A stretch of DNA of 64,000 nucleotides from an uncultured Pelagibacteraceae bacterium (GTDB taxonomy: Bacteria; Pseudomonadota; Alphaproteobacteria; Pelagibacterales; Pelagibacteraceae). The notes under the pieces are model-generated. The model did no database searches, was not told the origin of the DNA, and saw only the letters and a list, made by a program, of their open reading frames with translations. Location of the stretch: the NCBI GenBank assembly GCA_902517615.1, contig CABYCY010000005.1, forward strand, positions 1 to 64,000. The letters are read 5' to 3'. Within the stretch, counting starts at the first letter, position 1. Each line of letters begins with the position of its first letter. This document shows, in pieces, positions 1-7,573 of the stretch. The position numbers were made by a program, and so were the translations under genes.

Positions 1-1086
1 ATTAGGCTTAAACAACGAATTGGCCAAAGGGAACTTGCTGCAAAAATTGGTATAGCAGCTTCTTACTTAAATGATATTGAAAAAAATAAAAGAACAGCAC
101 CGAAAATAAGTGTAATAAACAAGATTTCAAAAATACTTGAAATTGAAAAAAATTATTTACATGATTTAGCTGGTATATCGAAAAAATCTGTAGCACCAGA
201 TGTAAGCGAATATATAGAAGCAAATCCAAGAATAATTTCATTAATTAGAAGTATAAAAGAAAGTAATTTAAATAACGAACAACTTGATGAAATTGAAAAA
301 ACAATTAATAAAAATAATACTAAGGCTCTCGTAATAGCTGCTGGTTTAGGAAGTAGACTTAAAAAACATACTAAAAATTTACCTAAGTGTATGTTAGATT
401 TTGGTGGTAAAACTTTATTACAAAGACAAATAGATGCATATAAAAAAAATTCTATAAAAGATATTGCTGTTATAAAAGGATATAAAAAAGAAAAAATTAA
501 TTATAAAGGTATTAAATATTTCGAAAATACAGATTTCAAAAATAACAATATTCTAAATTCTATTTTTTATGCTGAAGATTTCATCAATGGTAATATCATC
601 ATTTCATATTCAGATATTTTATTTGATTCAACGGTTGTAAAAAGAACACTCCAAAGTAATCACGATATTTCAGTTGTTGTTGATATAGATTGGCGTGGTT
701 ACTATGTTGGACGAAAAGATCATCCAATATCAGAAGCAGAAAATGTAATTTTCAATTCTAATAACAAAGTTGAAAAGATTGGAAAAATAAATACTGGCAA
801 TGAAGAGATTCATGGTGAATTTATTGGAATGATTAAATTATCGAATCGTGGATGCGAGATTTTTAAAGAGCATTTTCATAGATTAAAAAAACTTTACTGG
901 AACAAACCTTTTCAAAGAGCTGTTATTTTTCAAAAAGCATATCTTACTGATTTTATTCAAGAACTTGTTGATATTGGTATAAAAGTTCATTGCGTAATTA
1001 TTGAAAGTGGCTGGAAAGAGATAGATACCGTTGAAGATTATAAAAAAGCTTTAGTCGGGTTTAATAAAAAATTCACAAAAAGTTAA
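1..1086 (+). CDS. XRE helix-turn-helix fused to LicC/PntC-like nucleotidyltransferase (5' end outside window)
   Basis: Frame 1 is open from base 1 to the stop at 1084-1086 (361 visible codons), so the first ATG at 391 is internal and the gene starts before the window. Visible codons 1-58 read as an XRE-type helix-turn-helix (RELAAKIGIAASYLNDIEKN). A charged linker follows, then from about codon 109 a nucleotidyltransferase domain: AAGLGSRL (113-120) with a downstream LPKCML, a candidate metal-binding Asp in SYSD (205), and WKEID with Asp342 near the end. This is the layout of small LicC-like CTP:phosphocholine and PntC-like CTP:2-aminoethylphosphonate cytidylyltransferases. A phosphonate importer follows 64 bp downstream. 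Inference: an enzyme acting on a small phospho- or phosphono-compound that may also bind DNA. The substrate cannot be told from sequence; a sugar phosphate is possible. Confidence 0.8.
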   Translation: MRLKQRIGQRELAAKIGIAASYLNDIEKNKRTAPKISVINKISKILEIEKNYLHDLAGISKKSVAPDVSEYIEANPRIISLIRSIKESNLNNEQLDEIEKTINKNNTKALVIAAGLGSRLKKHTKNLPKCMLDFGGKTLLQRQIDAYKKNSIKDIAVIKGYKKEKINYKGIKYFENTDFKNNNILNSIFYAEDFINGNIIISYSDILFDSTVVKRTLQSNHDISVVVDIDWRGYYVGRKDHPISEAENVIFNSNNKVEKIGKINTGNEEIHGEFIGMIKLSNRGCEIFKEHFHRLKKLYWNKPFQRAVIFQKAYLTDFIQELVDIGIKVHCVIIESGWKEIDTVEDYKKALVGFNKKFTKS

Positions 1087-1171
1087 TATTTACAATATTG
1101 ATTTGTCTATACTTATATTCTAATAATTAACTTGTAAGCGAACAGAGTTAATGGTAATGAAAGAACTAATT

Positions 1172-2020
1172 ATGATAAAAAAATACATACTTTTGATGTT
1201 TTTAGTTTTATTTGCTGGAAACATAAATTCTGAAGCAAAAACCTATAAAATGGTTTTTGTTCCCGCTAGTGAGAAGGGTGATGAAAGCGACTACAAAAGT
1301 TTAATTGCAATCACTGAAAAACTTACTGGACTAAATATCGATACAATTAAAGTAACTGATTATAATGCAGCTGTTGAAGCAATGAGAGCTGGTAGAGCTC
1401 ATATAGCTTGGTATGGTGGAAAAACATACGTTAAAGCTGCTGAGATTGCTAATGCAGAAGCTTTTGCTGCTGGTGTAAGACCTGGTGAAAAAGATGCAGG
1501 TTATTATACCTACTTTGTTGTAAAAGAGGATAGCAAGTTAAAAGAATTTAAGGATGTTAAAGGTAAAATTTTATCTTTAAATACCATAGGATCAACAAGT
1601 GGTGATTTAATTCCACAAGTAGAATTAAGTAAAATTAATCTTTCAATTAAAAATAAGGATCATTTTGAAAATGTTTTTTATGCTGGTAGTCATGATGCCT
1701 GTTTATTGGCTGTTTTAAATAATCAATCTGATGTGTGTGGTATGAGCTCTAGAAATTATGAAGCGAGATTAGAAGATGGAACTTTTAAGGAAAAAGATGT
1801 AAGAATTATACATAAGTCAGATAGAGTTCCACCACCGCCATTAGCTTATTCAAAAATGATACCTATTGAGGATAGAGAAAAAATTAAAAAAGCTGTTTTA
1901 GAGGCTCATAAACATGGTGAGATTGGCGGGTATGGTGGAAAGATGTCTCATTATATGGAAGTTAAAGACTCCGACTACAATGTTTTGAGAGAAGTTATTG
2001 AACTATTAAACAAAAGCTAA
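1172..2020 (+). CDS. phnD: Phosphonate-type ABC transporter substrate-binding protein
   Basis: A periplasmic binding protein of the PhnD family, the first gene of a phnD-phnC-phnE importer. The N-terminus is a secretion signal (basic MIKK, a hydrophobic stretch, processing likely near NSEA). The mature protein carries PhnD-like features: Lys-Met-Val-Phe-Val-Pro at the start, then AGRAHIAWYGGKTY, and a GSTSGDL segment lining the ligand pocket in this family. In-frame ATGs also exist at 1151 and 1157; I chose 1172 because it places the basic signal-peptide head directly at the start. Ligand could be 2-aminoethylphosphonate, methylphosphonate or phosphite; the sequence alone does not decide. Confidence 0.85.
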   Translation: MIKKYILLMFLVLFAGNINSEAKTYKMVFVPASEKGDESDYKSLIAITEKLTGLNIDTIKVTDYNAAVEAMRAGRAHIAWYGGKTYVKAAEIANAEAFAAGVRPGEKDAGYYTYFVVKEDSKLKEFKDVKGKILSLNTIGSTSGDLIPQVELSKINLSIKNKDHFENVFYAGSHDACLLAVLNNQSDVCGMSSRNYEARLEDGTFKEKDVRIIHKSDRVPPPPLAYSKMIPIEDREKIKKAVLEAHKHGEIGGYGGKMSHYMEVKDSDYNVLREVIELLNKS

Positions 2021-2037
2021 CCCAATATAGGACTATT

Positions 2038-2760
2038 GTGCTTGAAATAAATAATCTTAAAAAAACTTTTGAGAATGGCAGTCCTGCATTAAAAGGTATT
2101 GATTTAAAAATAAATAAAGGTGAATTTGTAAGTATTTTGGGACCCAGTGGTTCTGGTAAAACAACCTTACTAAGAACAATTAATGGTCTTGAAACTTCAA
2201 GTGGAGGTGAAATTTATTTTGACAATAAAGAAGTTAATAATAATAATATTTCAGAAGTTCAAAAAAAAACTGGTATGATTTTTCAAGAATTTAATCTTGT
2301 AAATAATCTTTCTGCAATTAATAACGTATTAACTGGTCTTTTAAATTCAAGTAATAAATTTTTATCCCTTTTTTATCTATTTTCAAAAAAACAAAAAATA
2401 GAAGCATTGAGATCATTAGAGACAGTTGGTTTACTTGAAAAATCCTACAGTAGATCTGATGAATTATCTGGTGGTCAAAGACAAAGGGTAGGGATCGCAA
2501 GAGCAATCATTAAAAAACCATTGTTATTATTAGCTGATGAGCCTGTAGCGAGTTTGGACCCTAAATCTTCAAATTTAATTTTATCTTTATTAAAAAAAAT
2601 AAATCAAGAATTCGGTACGACTATTTTATGTAATCTTCACCAAGTAGATTTAGCAAAAAAATATTCAGATAGAGTTGTTGGTCTTATAGAAGGAAAAATT
2701 ATTTTTGATGAAAAATCAAGTGATTTCAACGAAGCTTACCTGAAGAAATTATATAGTTAA
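2038..2760 (+). CDS. phnC: Phosphonate-type ABC transporter ATP-binding protein
   Basis: The ATPase of the PhnCDE importer (240 aa). Walker A is GPSGSGKT (residues 35-42), the ABC signature LSGGQRQR is at 143-150 and Walker B LLLLADEP at 162-169, followed by the D-loop SLDP. The start is GTG at 2038, preceded by an ATAGGA stretch that can serve as ribosome-binding site; an in-frame ATG would remove the N-terminal strand of the fold. It sits 17 bases after phnD and 4 bases before phnE, so one transcript is very likely. Confidence 0.88.
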   Translation: MLEINNLKKTFENGSPALKGIDLKINKGEFVSILGPSGSGKTTLLRTINGLETSSGGEIYFDNKEVNNNNISEVQKKTGMIFQEFNLVNNLSAINNVLTGLLNSSNKFLSLFYLFSKKQKIEALRSLETVGLLEKSYSRSDELSGGQRQRVGIARAIIKKPLLLLADEPVASLDPKSSNLILSLLKKINQEFGTTILCNLHQVDLAKKYSDRVVGLIEGKIIFDEKSSDFNEAYLKKLYS

Positions 2761-2764
2761 AATT

Positions 2765-3592
2765 ATGAATAAGAATATTTTTGAATTAAAAGTAGATAAT
2801 AAAGATAAAAACTTTGAAAAATATTTAAGACCCCAATGGTCATGGAAATCCCTTATTTTTATAGTTTTATTTAGTTCTGCATTAGTATTTGTTGTTAAAG
2901 ATCTGGAAATAGATTTTATAAAGTTAGTATCAGACTCCTCAAAATATTTTGGTGATATTTTATCAAGAATGTTGCCCCCTGATTTCAGTAATTTAAGCGA
3001 ATTAATTTACGCAATGTTTGAAACCATAGAAATTGCCTTTCTAGGTACTTTTATTGCGATAGTTTTATCAATTCCTCTGGGATTATTTTCAGCAAGAAAT
3101 TTAGCCCCTAATTATTTTGTTTACCTTGTTTGCAAAACAATAGTTATTTTTTTTAGAGCAATACCTGAATTTATTATTGCTATGATTTTAGTTATTGCCA
3201 TTGGATTTGGAGCGATGCCAGGTGTACTAGCTCTAGGTTTACATACAATGGGTTTCTTAGCAAAATTTTATGCAGAAGATATTGAGCATATAAATAAAGG
3301 ACCGATAGATGCTCTTAAGTCATCTGGAGCAACTAAAAGTCAAATAATTTCATTTGGTGTTATACCTCAAATTCTTCCTTCTTTTGTTGCTAATAATTTG
3401 TACATTTTAGATCGTAATGTAAGAATGGCTACCATGTTAGGTATCGTTGGTGCAGGTGGGATAGGCTATGAACTTCAATCATCATTTAGAATGTTTGAAT
3501 ACGAGAGAGTATCAGCAATTATAATACTTATTTTTGTAACAATTTTTATAATTGATCATTTTTCTGCTTTTATTCGATCTAAAATAAAATAA
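2765..3592 (+). CDS. phnE: Phosphonate-type ABC transporter permease
   Basis: Inner-membrane permease of the PhnCDE system (275 aa). It has a cytoplasmic N-terminal segment, a membrane segment near residues 30-47, then the permease core. The EAA loop that contacts the ATPase is visible as DALKSSGATKSQIISFGVIP, and GIVGAGGIGYEL near the C-terminus is typical of PhnE. Only one permease gene is present, as in simple phnCDE sets. No C-P lyase or phosphonatase gene lies downstream in this window, so where the imported compound is metabolised cannot be seen here. Confidence 0.87.
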   Translation: MNKNIFELKVDNKDKNFEKYLRPQWSWKSLIFIVLFSSALVFVVKDLEIDFIKLVSDSSKYFGDILSRMLPPDFSNLSELIYAMFETIEIAFLGTFIAIVLSIPLGLFSARNLAPNYFVYLVCKTIVIFFRAIPEFIIAMILVIAIGFGAMPGVLALGLHTMGFLAKFYAEDIEHINKGPIDALKSSGATKSQIISFGVIPQILPSFVANNLYILDRNVRMATMLGIVGAGGIGYELQSSFRMFEYERVSAIIILIFVTIFIIDHFSAFIRSKIK

Positions 3593-3601
3593 TATAATTA
3601 G

Positions 3602-3940
3602 ATGAATTTCTCATCTGGTTATGTTTATCTTTCTTTAGCAATAATACTTGGAATTTCTGCAAATGGCTTTTTAAAAACTACCAATGGATTTACTAATATT
3701 TTTCCAACAGCCTTCTGTGTAACATCGATAGTTCTATGTTTATTTTGTTTATCTAAAGCAATGAATTTAATTCCTGTAGGTTTTACTTATGCCACGTATG
3801 GAGGTTTAACTATAACTGCTGTAACACTTTTTGGAATTATTAAATATAATCAGCTACCAAATATTTATGGTTCATTAGGTATTATTTTAATAATTATAGG
3901 CGTAATACTAGTTAATTATCTCGGAAAAGTAAGTAATTAA
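3602..3940 (+). CDS. SMR-like small membrane protein lacking the conserved Glu
   Basis: A 112-residue, four-helix protein of the small multidrug resistance type. By eye it follows EmrE closely: KTTNGFTNIFP matches the KFSEGFTRLWP end of helix 1, and the helix 3 stretch IPVGFTYATYGG matches IPTGIAYAIWSG. The membrane-embedded glutamate used for proton/substrate coupling (Glu14 in EmrE) aligns with Gly17 here. Non-drug SMR relatives such as the ArnE/ArnF flippase subunits also depart from the drug-pump consensus, so a subunit of a lipid- or solute-moving complex is possible. It lies 9 bases after phnE and 14 bases before an EamA gene, probably in the same operon. Confidence 0.72.
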   Translation: MNFSSGYVYLSLAIILGISANGFLKTTNGFTNIFPTAFCVTSIVLCLFCLSKAMNLIPVGFTYATYGGLTITAVTLFGIIKYNQLPNIYGSLGIILIIIGVILVNYLGKVSN

Positions 3941-3954
3941 GAAATAAATTAATA

Positions 3955-4797
3955 ATGGACACTACAGTTTTTTTTGTAATTCTATTAGCAACTGTTATGC
4001 ATGCCATCTGGAATGCAATGGTTAAACATCATCCAGATAAAGCTATAGCAGTTCTAGCTATTGTTTTAGGTCACATACCTTTAGCTTTAATTTGTATTTT
4101 TTATTTTCCTTTACCTGGAAAAGAGTCGCTACCGTACATAATAGCCAGTGTAGTAGCTCATCAAGGTTATCAGTGGTATATGTTAAATTCTTACAAGGTA
4201 GGGGATTATACTAAAGTCTATCCAATATTTAGAGGGTTCGGACCTTTATTGGCTACATTAATCTCCATAATATTTCTTGGTGTTGTATTTAAAATAGCAA
4301 CTCTATTTTCTATTTTATTAATTTGTGCAGGAATAATGTTTCTTGGTTTGTTTGGTTCAAAAAATCAAAATCAAATTGAAATAATTAAATACTCACTACT
4401 TACAGGATCATTTATAGGTCTTTATTCATTGATTGACGGATATGGAGCAAGGGTTAGTATATCTGCAATTTCTTATATTAGTTTTTCCTTTTTATTTAGT
4501 GCTTTAGTTTTTCCTATCATTTTAAAACTTAATAAACATGAGAATATTTTTTCAAAGGTTTTTAAAGATGCCAAAATGATATTTTGGGTAGGTGGATCTA
4601 TATCTTTTATTATCTATGTAATTGTAGTTTGGGGTTTCACAAAGGCTCCAATTCCTCTAGTTGCAGCTCTAAGAGAAACGAGTATTTTTTTCTCAATATT
4701 TATTGGATATTTCTTCTTAAAAGAAACTATCAATCTTAAAAAAATAATCTCTATTGTGCTAATAGTTATTGGGGTGATTGGGATAAAGCTATTTTAA
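3955..4797 (+). CDS. EamA/DMT-family transporter
   Basis: A 280-residue membrane protein with about ten hydrophobic helices in two repeated halves, the architecture of EamA drug/metabolite transporters. The N-terminal half starts ATVMHAIWNAMVKHHPDKA, with the Trp-Asn pair often seen in helix 1 of the family. The second half ends with LRETSIFFSIFIGYFFLKE, the usual start of the last helix pair, then a final hydrophobic helix. It closes the phnDCE/SMR-like run and overlaps the converging 4794-4979 gene by 4 bases. Substrate unknown; position suggests a link to phosphorus compounds or their products. Confidence 0.75.
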   Translation: MDTTVFFVILLATVMHAIWNAMVKHHPDKAIAVLAIVLGHIPLALICIFYFPLPGKESLPYIIASVVAHQGYQWYMLNSYKVGDYTKVYPIFRGFGPLLATLISIIFLGVVFKIATLFSILLICAGIMFLGLFGSKNQNQIEIIKYSLLTGSFIGLYSLIDGYGARVSISAISYISFSFLFSALVFPIILKLNKHENIFSKVFKDAKMIFWVGGSISFIIYVIVVWGFTKAPIPLVAALRETSIFFSIFIGYFFLKETINLKKIISIVLIVIGVIGIKLF

Positions 4798-4979
4798 ATA
4801 TAGTCGAATAATTTTAGAATAATTATTGTATTCAAAAGCAACAGCATTATTGGGACAACAGTTCTTATAAGTTCCATTATATGATTTACTCTATCAAGTT
4901 TTCTCTCCAATTTTCTAATTGGACTCATATTGTTCCATTCTTTTTGTGTAAAGCCGTATTTTTTTTGATTTTTTTTCAT
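4794..4979 (-). CDS. Small single-helix membrane protein
   Basis: A 61-residue protein with a basic, hydrophilic first half containing GFTQKEWNNMSPIRKLERKLD and one hydrophobic helix near residues 38-58. I recognise no named family. The amphipathic basic region followed by one helix looks like a real small membrane protein, but no strong ribosome-binding site is visible upstream of the ATG at 4979. It converges with the EamA gene, overlapping by 4 bases. Confidence 0.5.
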   Translation of the reverse strand: MKKNQKKYGFTQKEWNNMSPIRKLERKLDRVNHIMELIRTVVPIMLLLLNTIIILKLFDYI

Positions 4980-5045
4980 GATGATGAACTCTTTTATTGA
5001 TTTTTAAAAAAAATTCAATTTTTAAACGAAGATTTTATAAATTTA

Positions 5046-5070
5046 GGCGTATTAATTTAAATAATACGCC
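5046..5070 (-). terminator. Perfect 9-bp stem-loop after the PiT-like gene
   Basis: A perfect inverted repeat, GGCGTATTA / 7-base AT loop / TAATACGCC, begins 13 bases beyond the stop codon of the minus-strand PiT-like gene. It is one of the few GC-containing stems in the intergenic DNA. On the minus strand it is followed by TAAATTTATAAAAT, a weak T-tract. A terminator is the simplest reading. Confidence 0.65.
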
Positions 5071-5082
5071 CAAAAAGATAAT

Positions 5083-6048
5083 TTAAAACCAATTATTTGG
5101 AATAATTATATAGTGGATCGCTAATACGATACCTACTGAAACACTTAATCCAAAAATCATTTTAAGAAAGTCTTTACCAATTAGAGGGAAGACATACTTA
5201 AATTTATAGTCTTTATTCATAGTTGATATTGCAAGCTCTCTACCACACAATAACCCAACGAATACCCATGTTGTCGACATTGGTAAATCATTAAGCTCTT
5301 TAAAGTAGAATAAAACACCAGCATAAATTACGTTAATAATTGTAGCTGATCTTGCATATCTTGTTCCTGTTTTTTCAAGAACAACTTTTTGAATTGGTCC
5401 ACCTTGAATGTAGAAAATATAAAATAACAATGCAGTAAAGTAAGCCATGACAATTAAAAGTAATGTTATGTCTAATTGTCTAGGCAGATAGACTGCAATA
5501 TTAGCTACATCGTGAGATAACCAAACCCACCATAACCAACCTGATGAAATCCAAACAGCATTTCTCCAAAAACCTATCCATTTGTCATCTACTTCATCAA
5601 ATTTTTCATTAATGAACTTAGATACAGCTATCCAGGCTATGTAAGCAACCATTGCTGCTAATCCATAACCAACCACACTTTTCATTAACATTTTTTCAAG
5701 TACAACAGTCGAGGCAAATGCTGAAAGAACTAAAAATGTTGTTGATACCGGTATTCCAATCCTTGTTAATAATAATAGTATTGCAGGTGCTACTGCATGA
5801 TACCATTGAATTTCTTGATAAGGTATTCTAGTTAATCTTCCGTAAGAAATATCACCATCATACGCATACCATCCCCATCCAAGTGCTAAAATCATCACAG
5901 CTGAAGCTGATCCAGCAAGTACGTACCATTTAAACCACTTCTTCTTTGAGGCTATAAAAGTACCAAGTGTTTGGATTGAGTCGTTAGCGATTACGCTATA
6001 ACCGGCAAGGGCAAACCCTATAACCGTATAAATTAAAGTCATTTCCAT
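5083..6048 (-). CDS. Divergent PiT-like permease (phosphate or related anion)
   Basis: A 321-residue membrane protein with internal duplication. The first half holds ANDSIQTLGT (21-30) and PVSTTF (100-105); the second holds HDVANIAVYLPR (179-190) and PMSTTW (256-261). These paired Asn-Asp...Gly and P-x-S-T-T elements match the twice-repeated signature of PiT inorganic phosphate permeases, but the protein is shorter than usual and otherwise divergent. The start at 6048 has a clear GGAG about 8 bases upstream. It stands alone, 171 bp beyond the ars genes, facing the phn operon. Role as phosphate importer is inferred; sulfate or another anion cannot be excluded. Confidence 0.68.
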   Translation of the reverse strand: MEMTLIYTVIGFALAGYSVIANDSIQTLGTFIASKKKWFKWYVLAGSASAVMILALGWGWYAYDGDISYGRLTRIPYQEIQWYHAVAPAILLLLTRIGIPVSTTFLVLSAFASTVVLEKMLMKSVVGYGLAAMVAYIAWIAVSKFINEKFDEVDDKWIGFWRNAVWISSGWLWWVWLSHDVANIAVYLPRQLDITLLLIVMAYFTALLFYIFYIQGGPIQKVVLEKTGTRYARSATIINVIYAGVLFYFKELNDLPMSTTWVFVGLLCGRELAISTMNKDYKFKYVFPLIGKDFLKMIFGLSVSVGIVLAIHYIIIPNNWF

Positions 6049-6219
6049 TATTTTTCTCCTTTATATTATTGTTTTCGGTTCAATCGATTCATGACTTAAG
6101 AATTGTTTAATGTGATTTAGAAAATTTTCTATGTTTATGTTTATTTATTGGAGAATCAGATCGTAGATTCATCAATATTTATAGTATTTAATACCGATGT
6201 CTATCTCAAAATATTTTTT

Positions 6220-6870
6220 TTATTTAATTAATTTCTTAATTAAATAAATAGCAATCAAAGTACCAATTAACTCAGCAATTATATAAGTAGGTGTATTAAG
6301 ATAATTTATACCAGTAAACGATTCAGTAAAAGTTCTAGCTATGGCAACAGCTGGATTAGCAAAAGATGTTGATGATGTAAACCAATAACCAGCTGTAATA
6401 TAAGTTGCAACACAAGCAGCAACTGTTGTTTTACCGTCTTTTAAAGTTGCAAAAATAATAAATATTAGACCAAAAGTGGCTACAATTTCTGCTAGAAATA
6501 TGTGAAAGCCATCTCTACTTTTTGTAGATAGTTCAATTATACTGTGCTCAAAAAATACATTAGCTAACATTACACCTAATAAGCATCCAAATATTTGTGC
6601 TGGAATGTATATAATTAAAAGTTTTCCTTTAATCTTTTTAGTTAAGTACATCGCTAAACTAACAAAAGGATTAAAGTGAGCTCCTGAAATATTAGCAAAT
6701 GTTGTTATTAAAACAAATAAACCAGCACCAGTTGCAATTGTATTTGCCGTAAGTCTTAAAGCATTATCATCGGTTAGGTTTTCAGCCATAATTCCAGAAC
6801 CCACAATAATCATTACTAAAAAACAACTACCAATAAACTCACCGATAAATATTTTGTTATTATTTTTCAT
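6220..6870 (-). CDS. aqpS: AqpS-like aquaglyceroporin of the arsenic module
   Basis: A six-helix MIP-family channel (216 aa from this start). The first pore motif is NPF (residues 67-69, in GAHFNPFVSL) rather than NPA; the second is a normal NPA (172-174) followed by the pore Arg179. It overlaps the 3' end of arsC by 11 bases, the arrangement in Sinorhizobium meliloti, where AqpS passes arsenite made by ArsC out of the cell. An in-frame ATG at 6885 lies deeper inside arsC; I prefer 6870, which gives a normal family N-terminus. Arsenite efflux is inferred from family and context. Confidence 0.8.
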   Translation of the reverse strand: MKNNNKIFIGEFIGSCFLVMIIVGSGIMAENLTDDNALRLTANTIATGAGLFVLITTFANISGAHFNPFVSLAMYLTKKIKGKLLIIYIPAQIFGCLLGVMLANVFFEHSIIELSTKSRDGFHIFLAEIVATFGLIFIIFATLKDGKTTVAACVATYITAGYWFTSSTSFANPAVAIARTFTESFTGINYLNTPTYIIAELIGTLIAIYLIKKLIK

Positions 6871-7294
6871 TATCAATCCAGTCAATAATATTTTTATTAA
6901 TTTGATTAAAGGTATTATTTATTAATATATTTTTTTCATTTTCATTAGAATTTAATAGTTTTGACACAGGATCTTCTATATCCCAGTGAATTATTTGATT
7001 TTTATCAGGCCAAATAGGGCACACTTCATTATTTGCATTATTGCAAACAGTTACAACGTAATCTATTTTAATATTATTACTTAAGAAGTCTTCAAAATTT
7101 TTAGACCTATATTCAAAAAGATCATAATTTTTATTTTTTTCTAGAAATCTTTTTACGTCTTCATTAATTTTACCGGTAGGATTACTTCCAGCACTATAAG
7201 CTTTAAATTTATTTGAATATTCGTTGTTAATGATACTTTCAGCTATTATGCTTCTAGCTGAATTACCTGTACAAACGAATAAGATATTTTTCAT
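6860..7294 (-). CDS. arsC: Arsenate reductase, thioredoxin-coupled (LMW-phosphatase fold)
   Basis: A 144-residue protein with the phosphatase-type loop VCTGNSARS at the N-terminus, so Cys8 is the nucleophile. Two further cysteines, Cys84 and Cys92 (VCNNANNEVCP), sit where the disulfide relay of the thioredoxin-coupled pI258-type ArsC has Cys82 and Cys89. It would reduce arsenate to arsenite in the cytoplasm. Translational overlap with the upstream 73-aa gene (shared base) and with the channel gene downstream indicates a three-gene operon. In phosphate-poor seawater arsenate enters through phosphate carriers, which fits the nearby PiT-like gene. Confidence 0.87.
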   Translation of the reverse strand: MKNILFVCTGNSARSIIAESIINNEYSNKFKAYSAGSNPTGKINEDVKRFLEKNKNYDLFEYRSKNFEDFLSNNIKIDYVVTVCNNANNEVCPIWPDKNQIIHWDIEDPVSKLLNSNENEKNILINNTFNQINKNIIDWIDNEK

Positions 7295-7515
7295 TAGAAA
7301 ATAATCTTATAAATTCCAATTACAAACAACGGTATTTGTAATCCAAAGTTAGTTAATATTGCCTTATCTTTCGATATAAAACCAGCTATCGTCCATCCTA
7401 CAACGCCAAGTCCATGGAAGTAGATATTAATAGGGTAGATATTTAAATTAGTTAACAATATTCCTGTTAAAACAAGAGCTGTACTAATCCATTTTAGATA
7501 CTTTTTGATAAACAT
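7294..7515 (-). CDS. Small hydrophobic protein leading the ars operon
   Basis: A 73-residue membrane protein with two or three hydrophobic segments and little polar sequence (WISTALVLTGILLTNLNIYP near the start). A strong AGGAG lies 4 bases before the ATG at 7515, and its stop shares a base with the arsC start, so it is the first gene of the arsC-aqpS operon. I do not recognise a function. Similar short membrane proteins are common in marine alphaproteobacteria; a role in arsenic handling is only suggested by position. Confidence 0.7.
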   Translation of the reverse strand: MFIKKYLKWISTALVLTGILLTNLNIYPINIYFHGLGVVGWTIAGFISKDKAILTNFGLQIPLFVIGIYKIIF

Positions 7516-7573
7516 AGTCTCCTTTTAGTTAAGTTTGTTAAGATTTGTTACAATTTATCAATAATCAAACTTA

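Noticed and set aside
6220..6247. Perfect 12-bp AT inverted repeat over the aqpS stop codon
   Set aside because: It arises from Leu/Ile/Lys/Asn codons and is followed by A's rather than T's on the transcribed strand, so it is not a convincing terminator.
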